Positions 34,248 to 40,255 of a stretch of 64,000 bases of DNA are shown piece after piece. The translations under genes were made by a program, and so were the position numbers. How positions within the stretch are numbered: position 1 is the stretch's first letter; every line of letters starts with the position of its first letter. Under the pieces are notes generated by a model. It was not told the DNA's origin and made no database searches. It saw only the letters and a list, made by a program, of their open reading frames with translations. The stretch comes from Acidobacteria bacterium SCN 69-37 (GTDB lineage: Bacteria; Acidobacteriota; Vicinamibacteria; Vicinamibacterales; SCN-69-37), in the NCBI GenBank assembly GCA_001724025.1, contig MEDJ01000005.1, positions 50,694 to 114,693 of the forward strand. The letters run 5' to 3'.

Positions 34248-34694
34248 AACGACTTCAGCGACTACAGCCTGCGGGTCCTCGTCTACGCGGCGGCTCGTCC
34301 GGACCGACGCTGTGCCACGGCCGAGGTCGCCTCGGCCTTCGGCATCTCGCGCCACCACGTCGTCAAGGTCGTGCACACGCTGCAGCGACTCGGCTATCTC
34401 GAGACGACGCGCGGACGCGGCGGCGGATTCCAACTGGCACACGCGCCCGAGGCGATTCGCGTCGGCGACGTGATCCGCCAGACGGAGGGCACGCTCTCGC
34501 TCGTCGAGTGCTTCGACGACGGCAGCACCTGTCCGCTGACACCGGCCTGCGGGCTCAAGCTGGCGCTCGAGGAGGCCTTCGGCGCCTTCTTCGCGACCCT
34601 CGATCGCTGGACGCTGGCCGATATCATCGGCCAACCGCGCTGGATTGCCCGTGCGCGGCTGCTGCACCCAGAGGATGACCATGTCCACGTCTGA
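34239..34694 (+). CDS. nsrR: Rrf2-family NO-sensing repressor, NsrR-like
   Basis: This 151-residue Rrf2 regulator begins MQLNDFSDYSLRVLVYAAAR, followed by the winged helix (ATAEVASAFGISRHHVVKVV, LGYLETTRGRGGGFQLA) and the Fe-S cysteines Cys91, Cys98 and Cys104 (C-x6-C-x5-C), which fits NsrR rather than IscR. NsrR holds a [4Fe-4S] cluster destroyed by nitric oxide, releasing repression. An NsrR-like operator lies over its own start codon, and the next gene encodes a truncated haemoglobin that overlaps its end. NO sensing is a strong inference from cysteines, site and neighbours. Confidence 0.87.
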   Translation: MQLNDFSDYSLRVLVYAAARPDRRCATAEVASAFGISRHHVVKVVHTLQRLGYLETTRGRGGGFQLAHAPEAIRVGDVIRQTEGTLSLVECFDDGSTCPLTPACGLKLALEEAFGAFFATLDRWTLADIIGQPRWIARARLLHPEDDHVHV

Positions 34695-35112
34695 CCACCG
34701 CCCCGCCGAGCGGGATCTGACTTCGCGCAACGACATCATCGCCCTTGTCGACGCCTTCTATGCGCGCGTACGCGCCGACAGTCGTCTGGGCTTCATCTTC
34801 GACGATGTCGCGCAGGTCGACTGGTCCGCGCACCTGCCGAAGATGTACGCGTTCTGGGATGCGATCCTGTTCGGCGCGCCGGGTTTCACGGGCAACCCGC
34901 TCGGCGTGCACCGGACGCTGGCGATGCAGACGCCCGTGACCCCGGACGACTTCGGCCGCTGGCTCGCGCTCTTCCACGAGAGCGTCGACGAGTTGTTCGT
35001 TGGTCCCACGGCCGAGGACGCGAAGCAGCGCGCCGCGCGCATTGCCTCGGTGATGCAGCACCACATCCTGATGGATCAGATGATGACCGGGACGATGCCC
35101 GCCGGCCACTGA
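34681..35112 (+). CDS. Group III truncated haemoglobin
   Basis: The start MSTSDHRPAE (34681) follows AGAGG and overlaps nsrR by 14 nt; an ATG two codons earlier is also possible. The 143-residue protein shows the trHb3 pattern: IIALVDAFYARVRADSRLGF, IFDDVAQVDWSAHLPKMYAF, WDAILFGAPGFTGNPLGVH, then FGRWLALFHESVDELF with the likely proximal histidine before ESVDE. Such haemoglobins bind O2, NO or peroxide and are linked to nitrosative and redox stress. Coupling to nsrR supports NO detoxification. Confidence 0.87.
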   Translation: MSTSDHRPAERDLTSRNDIIALVDAFYARVRADSRLGFIFDDVAQVDWSAHLPKMYAFWDAILFGAPGFTGNPLGVHRTLAMQTPVTPDDFGRWLALFHESVDELFVGPTAEDAKQRAARIASVMQHHILMDQMMTGTMPAGH

Positions 35113-35229
35113 CGTCCGCTCTGCGCAAGATGGCTCGGTCGCGATAAGCTGTCGTCACTCTTTGCATACATTCCGGCGACAGGCAGACGGGCCGGATATC
35201 ACCGCGAGGATTCGCGGAACGAGGCAGGA

Positions 35230-36960
35230 ATGAGCGCGACACACCCCGAGTCACAGGACGCACCGGCCATGGATCGCCGGCGCTGGATGAAGCACGCCGC
35301 CACGTACGCCGGCGCATCGGCCGCCCTGGTCGCGGCCGGCTGCGCCGCCGATCCCTCGGCACCGGCAGCGGGCCCGTCGTCGAACACACCGGCAGCGGGC
35401 ACTGTCGAAACGCCCGACGCGGCGGTCGTGACCACGAACGCGGGGCGCGTCCGAGGTTTCACCCGCAACGGCGTGTTCATCTTCAAGGGCATCCCGTACG
35501 GCGAGACCACGGCGGGCGAATACCGGTTCCTGCCGCCGCGCCCCGTCACCCCGTGGACCGACGTGCGGCCGACCGTGGCGTGGGGCCCGGTGTCCCCGCA
35601 CGGACCGCGTGCCGGCTGGGTCAACCAGGAAGAGCAGTTCCTCTATCAGTGGGACGACGGGTTCGCCGGCGAGGACATGTTGCGCATCAACGTGTGGACG
35701 CCGTCGGTCAACGACAACAGCAAGCGGCCCGTCCTCGTCTGGATTCACGGCGGCGGCTACGCGTCGGGATCGAGCCAGGAGCTGCGGCCGTACGACGGTG
35801 AGCGGCTCGCGCGTGAACACGACGCCGTGCTCGTCTCGATGAACCACCGGCTCAACGTGTTCGGGTTCCTCGATCTGTCGCGCGTCGGCGGCGAGCGCTA
35901 CGCGCAGTCGGGCAACGCCGGCATGCTCGACCTGGTGCAGGCGCTCGAGTGGGTGCGCGACAACATCGCGAACTTCGGTGGCGATGCCGGCAACGTCACG
36001 ATCTTCGGCCAGTCCGGCGGCGGCGGGAAGGTCACGACGCTGATGGCGATGCCGAAGGCGAAGGGGCTCTTCCACAAGGCCGTGGCGCTGAGCGGATCAT
36101 TCATCAGCCGGCACACGCCGGACTCGGCCGAGCAGCTCGCGCGCGCCGTGCTGAGCGAGCTGGGTCTGAGCGCCGCACAGGTCAGCCGGCTGCACACGGT
36201 GAGCATGGACGCGCTGGCCAACGCGAGCGTCACAGCGCCGCAGAGAGTCGCGCCGTTCAGCTTCCCGCGGCCCGGCACGCTACCCGTCATCAGCCTCGGG
36301 TGGCAGCCGGTGGTCGATGGCGTGGTCCTGCCGGAGTCGCCGTTCGATCCCGCGGCCCCCGCACAGTCCGCGGACGTCCCGTTCCTCGTCGGCAACACGT
36401 TCCACGAGTTCACCACCAGCATCAACAATCCGCAGGCGCGCGAGACGACGTGGGAACAGCTCGAAGCCGCGCTCCGTCCGCAGACGGGCGATCGCACGAC
36501 GACGGCCATCGCAGCCTACAGGCAGCTGTTCCCGTCGGCCGAACCATTCGAGGTCGCGGGCCTGATCGGCGCGGACATGTTCCGGCGCGGCGCGATTCTC
36601 CAGACGGAACTCAAGGCCGCGCAGGGCGGCGCCCCGGTCTACGCCTACTGGTTCGGGTGGAAGACTCCCGTGCTCGACGGACGGCCGCTCGCCTATCACT
36701 GCCAGGATCTGGCGTTCTGGTTCGACAACATCGATCTCTGCCTGCAGTCGACGGGCGGCGGCGCGGATGCGCGGCGGCTCGCCTCGCAGATGAGCCGCGC
36801 GCTCGTGGCGTTCGCGCGCACCGGCGATCCGAACCATGACGGCATCCCCTCGTGGGCGCCGTTCACGGCGGACAACCGCGCGATGATGATCTGGGATACC
36901 ACCAACGAGGTGCGCGTCGACCCCGATCGCGAGGCGCGCAACGCGCTCGCGGAAGCCTAG
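35230..36960 (+). CDS. Type-B carboxylesterase, Tat-type lipoprotein
   Basis: The 576-residue protein has a twin-arginine-like start (MDRRRWMKHAATYAGASAAL) ending in a lipobox AAGC, then a full carboxylesterase-B alpha/beta hydrolase. The oxyanion loop is WIHGGGYASGS, the nucleophile elbow GQSGGGG (Ser262), the acid Glu393 in GNTFHEF and the catalytic histidine His490 in LAYHCQDL. It hydrolyses esters, perhaps para-nitrobenzyl-type or plant-derived ones, at the cell surface or in the periplasm. Length is normal for the family. It is a single gene, with a tandem repeat array beginning about 90 bp after its stop. Confidence 0.87.
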   Translation: MSATHPESQDAPAMDRRRWMKHAATYAGASAALVAAGCAADPSAPAAGPSSNTPAAGTVETPDAAVVTTNAGRVRGFTRNGVFIFKGIPYGETTAGEYRFLPPRPVTPWTDVRPTVAWGPVSPHGPRAGWVNQEEQFLYQWDDGFAGEDMLRINVWTPSVNDNSKRPVLVWIHGGGYASGSSQELRPYDGERLAREHDAVLVSMNHRLNVFGFLDLSRVGGERYAQSGNAGMLDLVQALEWVRDNIANFGGDAGNVTIFGQSGGGGKVTTLMAMPKAKGLFHKAVALSGSFISRHTPDSAEQLARAVLSELGLSAAQVSRLHTVSMDALANASVTAPQRVAPFSFPRPGTLPVISLGWQPVVDGVVLPESPFDPAAPAQSADVPFLVGNTFHEFTTSINNPQARETTWEQLEAALRPQTGDRTTTAIAAYRQLFPSAEPFEVAGLIGADMFRRGAILQTELKAAQGGAPVYAYWFGWKTPVLDGRPLAYHCQDLAFWFDNIDLCLQSTGGGADARRLASQMSRALVAFARTGDPNHDGIPSWAPFTADNRAMMIWDTTNEVRVDPDREARNALAEA

Positions 36961-36998
36961 ACGGATAGAACTCGTGCGGGGGCTCAGCCCTCTCGGAT

Positions 36999-37027
36999 CG
37001 GAGGCCCGGGGCCGAAGCCCCGGGCTT
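36999..37027. repeat. Dispersed GGGGC-GAAGCCCC hairpin, copy 4
   Basis: CCCGGGGCCGAAGCCCCGGG forms a strong stem-loop just after the esterase gene, the same motif family as at 9513, 12352 and 13515. It may serve as a terminator here. Confidence 0.55.
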
Positions 37028-37046
37028 GCGTATGTACTGCAGGAAC

Positions 37047-37571
37047 ACCATGGAGGGACGGAGGACACGGAGACGAGAACAAGGCCAAATCTCCCTGCCC
37101 TCCACACCTCCATGGTTGCAAGACGACGTCCGGTACGCGCCTCGCGTCGCGTGCCTGGAGCGCGCCACGACAATACAGAGCGCCGGGGCACTCCGGACAC
37201 CATGGAGGGACGGAGGACACGGAGACGAGAACAAGGCTAAATCTCCCTGCCCTCCAGCCCTCCATGGTTGCAAGACCGCATCAGGTATGCACCTCGCGCT
37301 GCGCGCCTGCATCGTGCCACGGCAGTCCAGAGCGTCGGAGCACTCCGAACACCATGGAGGCACGGAGGACGCGGAGACGAGAACAAAGCTAAACCTCCCT
37401 GCCCTCCACACCTCCACGGTTGCAAGACAACGTCCGGTACGCGCCTCGCGTCGCGTGCCTGAATCGTGCCACGGCAGTCCAGAGCGCCGGAGCACTCCGA
37501 ACACCATGGAGGCACGGAGGACACGGAGACGAGCACAAGGCTAATCTCCCTGCCCTCCACACCTCCACGGT
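37047..37571. repeat. 152-bp tandem repeat array with palindromic 70-bp elements
   Basis: Four 69-70-bp elements at 37047-37116, 37199-37268, 37351-37420 and 37503-37571 each start ACCATGGAGG and end CCTCCATGGT or CCTCCACGGT, so their ends are inverted repeats. Inside are ACGGAGGACACGGAGACGAG and a CTCCCTGCCCTCCA tract. The three 82-bp intervals are also similar to one another, giving a period of 152 bp and about 3.5 copies. Together with flanks this fills the gap of about 630 bp between the esterase and crcB genes; no gene is visible in it. It is not a CRISPR, because the intervals are homologous. Confidence 0.85.
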
Positions 37572-37593
37572 TACAAGACAGCGAGCGACGCGG

Positions 37594-37986
37594 TCAGCGA
37601 ACCACGCCGATCCGCTCCACGAGCGCGAGGCCCACGTATGCCCCGGCCAGTCCGAGCACGACCTGTACCCCCACGTTCAGCACGGCGTGAGCGAGATCTC
37701 CTGTCCGCGCGAGCGTGACCGTATCGAGCGCGAACGTCGAGAACGTCGTGAATCCGCCGAGGATGCCGACGAAGACGAACTCGCGCCAATGCGGCCGCAT
37801 CGGCAGGCGGCCCGTGGCCACGAGCCCGGCCAGGATCCCGATCACGCAGCAGCCCGCAATGTTGATACAGGTCGTGGAGAGCGGGAACCGCAGCAGCGGC
37901 CACGCCTGCGAGACCAGCCGGTTCACGCCGTGCCGTGCCATGGAGCCGAGCGCTCCCCCTGCTGCAACTGCGACCCACGCCATCAT
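37594..37986 (-). CDS. crcB: Fluoride channel CrcB/Fluc
   Basis: This 130-residue protein has four membrane helices and the Fluc signatures GGALGSMARHGVNRL, TCINIAGCCVIGILAGL and GILGGFTTFSTFALDTV. Fluc dimers export fluoride. The start at 37986 (MMAWVAV) stands after GGGGAG; the second ATG at 37983 is equally possible. A fluoride riboswitch lies 67-122 nt upstream, which confirms the assignment independently. Confidence 0.93.
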   Translation of the reverse strand: MMAWVAVAAGGALGSMARHGVNRLVSQAWPLLRFPLSTTCINIAGCCVIGILAGLVATGRLPMRPHWREFVFVGILGGFTTFSTFALDTVTLARTGDLAHAVLNVGVQVVLGLAGAYVGLALVERIGVVR

Positions 37987-38034
37987 GATGACTCCCCGGG
38001 GACCGGATACGGATGTCGGGCGGCCGAGGCAGGG

Positions 38035-38061
38035 ACTCCTGCGGCCGGGGCCCGCAGGAGT
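38035..38061 (-). terminator. Attenuator-type hairpin overlapping the fluoride riboswitch
   Basis: On the minus strand ACTCCTGCGG (38061-38052) and CCGCAGGAGT (38044-38035) form a perfect 10-bp stem with a 7-nt loop. The first arm contains the CTCC used in the riboswitch pseudoknot, so the two structures exclude each other. There is no U-tract, so the block could be Rho-assisted or translational. Confidence 0.65.
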
Positions 38062-38108
38062 CATTGGCCGTCCGGTCGGAACGGCGGTTCAGGCGGACTC
38101 CACCGCCA
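38053..38108 (-). promoter_or_regulatory. Fluoride (crcB) riboswitch
   Basis: The minus-strand RNA has the conserved parts in order: GGCGGTGGAGTCCGCC (P1 with loop), AACCGCC, a GCCGT/ACGGC stem, then GGCCAATGACTCCTGC. GGAGTC in the first loop pairs with GACTCC at the end as the pseudoknot. This matches the crcB RNA motif, where bound fluoride raises crcB expression. It lies directly upstream of crcB. Confidence 0.85.
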
Positions 38109-38125
38109 GACGACACGAAAGGTCG

Positions 38126-38131
38126 ATATTA
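38126..38131 (-). promoter_or_regulatory. -10 element (TAATAT) of the crcB transcript
   Basis: TAATAT on the minus strand would start transcription near 38119, about 11 nt before the riboswitch. Its first three bases are the stop codon TAA of the upstream DsbA-family gene. Confidence 0.5.
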
Positions 38132-38788
38132 CGACACGGAGCCCGGTGTTCGATCGGTCTCCGCGGATTCCCGCAGCGTCTGCACGAACACGTCCAGTGG
38201 CTGGGCCCCCTGCAGCGCGTGCCGGCCGTCGAACACGAACGTCGGGACCGCGCGGATCCCGATCTGCCTCGCCTGTTCGAACGCCGCGTCGAGATCGGCA
38301 AGGCCGTCGGACGAGGCCAGGAACGCGCGCACGCGATCGCCATCGAGCCCCACGGCCGCAGCCGCGTCGGTCAGCGGATCGACGCCGGTGATGTCGCCCC
38401 CCTCGCTGAAGTGCAGGGCGAACAGCCGCTCGAGCAGCGCCCGCTGCACGGCAGGTCCGCCCTCGCGCTGCGCGAACGCGAGCAGGCGGTGCGCCGTGCG
38501 CGTATTGCCCGCCAGCGCGCGATCCCACGCGAACGCGAGGCCCTCGCTCGCGCCGGCCTGTGTCACGGCATCGAGCATGCCGCCCACGGGTCGCCCGAAG
38601 CGCCGCGCGAGGTACTGCGACAGCGGCTCGGCCGTCGCGGGAGCGCCCGGATCGAGCTGATACGGCCTGAACGTCACCCGCACGTCCGCGTCGATCGTCA
38701 GATCGGCCGCCTCGACCGCCCGCACGAAGCGGCGTTCGCCGATGTAACACCAGGGGCACACGACGTCGGAGTAGATATCGATCTGCAT
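38129..38788 (-). CDS. DsbA-family oxidoreductase, FrnE-like
   Basis: This 219-residue protein has no signal peptide. It is a thioredoxin fold with a long helical insertion: IDIYSDVVCPWCYIGERRF with the CPWC active site near the N-terminus, FRPYQLDPGAP, NTRTAHRLLAFAQREGG, ALFALHFSEGGDIT-type helices and the cis-proline segment IGIRAVPTFVFDGRHALQGA. FrnE-like proteins act in the cytoplasm as disulfide isomerase-like or 2-hydroxychromene-type enzymes in oxidative stress. It is immediately upstream of crcB on the same strand, but crcB has its own promoter. Confidence 0.87.
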   Translation of the reverse strand: MQIDIYSDVVCPWCYIGERRFVRAVEAADLTIDADVRVTFRPYQLDPGAPATAEPLSQYLARRFGRPVGGMLDAVTQAGASEGLAFAWDRALAGNTRTAHRLLAFAQREGGPAVQRALLERLFALHFSEGGDITGVDPLTDAAAAVGLDGDRVRAFLASSDGLADLDAAFEQARQIGIRAVPTFVFDGRHALQGAQPLDVFVQTLRESAETDRTPGSVS

Positions 38789-38827
38789 CTCCGGCTATTG
38801 TGCACCACACGCCCGCCGCACCGCCCG

Positions 38828-39625
38828 ATGCCCTATCGTGTCGACATTCCGCACGCTCCGGCCCACGCGCTCGATCGGCTCATCGATCTCGGTGCGCTCG
38901 ATGTCGACATCATCGAGGGCACGGCGGCCGCGATCCTGCCAGACACTGCGCCGCTGGCCGACGTGCTGGCGCGACTCGATCTGTCGGTCGACGACGTACG
39001 TGTCTCGGCGGCGCGTGCGCGCGACGACGGATCGATCTGGACGCTCGGACCGCGCCCCGTGCGCGTGGGGCGCTGGCAGATCGTGCCGGCCCACGCGCGG
39101 CCCGGCACCGACGTGCTGCGACTGATCGACGGCCCGGCATTCGGCACGGGCCTGCACGCCACCACCGCCCTCTGTCTCGAGACGCTGGACGACGAACTGT
39201 CGGCGTGGCCGCCGGTCCGCGTGCTCGACGTCGGCACCGGGTCGGGCATCCTCGCGCTGGCGGCGCTGCGGGCGGGTGTGCCGCACGCCACCGCGATCGA
39301 CATCGACGCCGATGCCCTGCAGGTCACCCGCGAGAATGCGGTACTGAACGACGTCGACGCGCGTCTGCACCTCGTGCGCGGCGAGCCCTCGTCACTCGAC
39401 GGCCAGTGGCCGCTCGTGCTCGCGAACGTCCTCGCTGCCCCGCTCGTCGCCATGGCGCCGGCGCTCGCCGCGTGCGTGGCGCGACGCGGACGGCTGGTGC
39501 TCTCGGGCATCCGGACGTCGCTGGCGGCCGATGTCCTGCAGGCGTATCGGCACGTCGGTGCGCACCTCGTCAACGAACGGACCCGCGACGGCTGGACGGC
39601 GCTCACGCTGCGCACACCAGGCTGA
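38828..39625 (+). CDS. prmA: PrmA-like (ribosomal protein L11) methyltransferase family protein
   Basis: The 265-residue product has a short N-terminal substrate domain (MPYRVDIPHAPAHALDRLID, EGTAAAILPD), a linker with GRWQIVPAHARPGTDVLRL, and the catalytic SAM domain: PAFGTGLHATTALCLETL, motif I VLDVGTGSGILALAAL, the acidic IDIDADALQVTRENA and ANVLAAPLVAMAP in place of the classical NIL. PrmA trimethylates L11, but broad relatives exist and the N-domain here is short, so the substrate is probable only. A TATTGT about 25 nt upstream is a weak -10 candidate. Confidence 0.75.
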   Translation: MPYRVDIPHAPAHALDRLIDLGALDVDIIEGTAAAILPDTAPLADVLARLDLSVDDVRVSAARARDDGSIWTLGPRPVRVGRWQIVPAHARPGTDVLRLIDGPAFGTGLHATTALCLETLDDELSAWPPVRVLDVGTGSGILALAALRAGVPHATAIDIDADALQVTRENAVLNDVDARLHLVRGEPSSLDGQWPLVLANVLAAPLVAMAPALAACVARRGRLVLSGIRTSLAADVLQAYRHVGAHLVNERTRDGWTALTLRTPG

Positions 39626-39714
39626 CGACACATCGGGCGCTGACGGCCTCCACGCGCTGGCGCCTCCGACAATCCGGCCCCGTGTCGTCGGCTCGGTCAT
39701 GCGCGCGGGGAGAC

Positions 39715-39750
39715 GGTCTGTAAGCGGAAGCGGTCCGTAACCAGTAGACT
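39715..39750 (+). promoter_or_regulatory. Promoter region of the Msr operon with two direct repeats
   Basis: GGTCTGTAA (39715-39723) and GGTCCGTAA (39732-39740) are direct repeats with a 17-bp period just before TAGACT (39745-39750), a -10 candidate. GGGAGGGG follows as a Shine-Dalgarno site. The repeats sit over the -35 region, where an activator or alternative sigma would bind. Confidence 0.45.
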
Positions 39751-39769
39751 GTCGGGAGGGGTAATCATC

Positions 39770-40240
39770 ATGACGAGACGGCACTTCCTCCTCGGCGGGA
39801 CGGGCGCGATGGTCCTGGCCGCAGGAATGCGCAGCATGACGGCGGCCGAGACGTTCGAGATCACGAAGTCCGACGCCGAATGGCGCCGGATCCTGACCCC
39901 GGCCCAATACGCCACACTCCGCCACGAGGTGACGGAGCCCCCGTTCAGCAGTCCACTCGACAGGGAAAAACGCCGCGGCACGTTCGCCTGTGCCGGCTGC
40001 GGGCTCGACCTGTACTCGTCCGCGACCAAGTTCGACAGCCGAACGGGTTGGCCCAGCTTCTGGACGCCGCTCGAGAACGCGGTGGGCACCAGGCGCGATC
40101 TGTCGCTCGGGATGCCCCGGACCGAGGTCCACTGCCGCCGGTGCGGCGGCCACCTCGGACACGTGTTCAACGACGGCCCGAAACCGACCGGGCTGCGCTA
40201 CTGCATGAACGGAACGGCGATGGTGTTCAAGCCGGTCTAG
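39770..40240 (+). CDS. msrB: Exported peptide-methionine (R)-S-oxide reductase
   Basis: This 156-residue MsrB has a Tat-like signal (MTRRHFLLGGTGAMVLAAGM) and a complete catalytic domain: two CxxC zinc pairs (FACAGCGLDLY and VHCRRCGGHLGHVF), TGWPSFWTPL, and catalytic Cys145 in LRYCMNG. It reduces methionine-R-sulfoxide in proteins. The export signal puts it in the periplasm, where it needs an outside reductant. It heads an operon with dipZ and msrA; the gaps are 15 and 13 bp. The pairing with msrA covers both sulfoxide stereoisomers. Confidence 0.92.
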   Translation: MTRRHFLLGGTGAMVLAAGMRSMTAAETFEITKSDAEWRRILTPAQYATLRHEVTEPPFSSPLDREKRRGTFACAGCGLDLYSSATKFDSRTGWPSFWTPLENAVGTRRDLSLGMPRTEVHCRRCGGHLGHVFNDGPKPTGLRYCMNGTAMVFKPV

Positions 40241-40255
40241 CATGCGCGGTCCCTC

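Noticed and set aside
34239..34694. IscR rather than NsrR
   Set aside because: The cysteine spacing (x6, x5), the haemoglobin partner and the NsrR-like operator fit NO sensing; no isc or suf genes are present.
37047..37571. CRISPR array
   Set aside because: The repeats are 70 bp with homologous 82-bp intervals; CRISPR spacers must be unique, and no cas gene is near.
36961..37593. Small protein genes inside the repeat array
   Set aside because: Open frames there repeat with the 152-bp unit in several frames on both strands and lack ribosome sites; they follow from the repeats.
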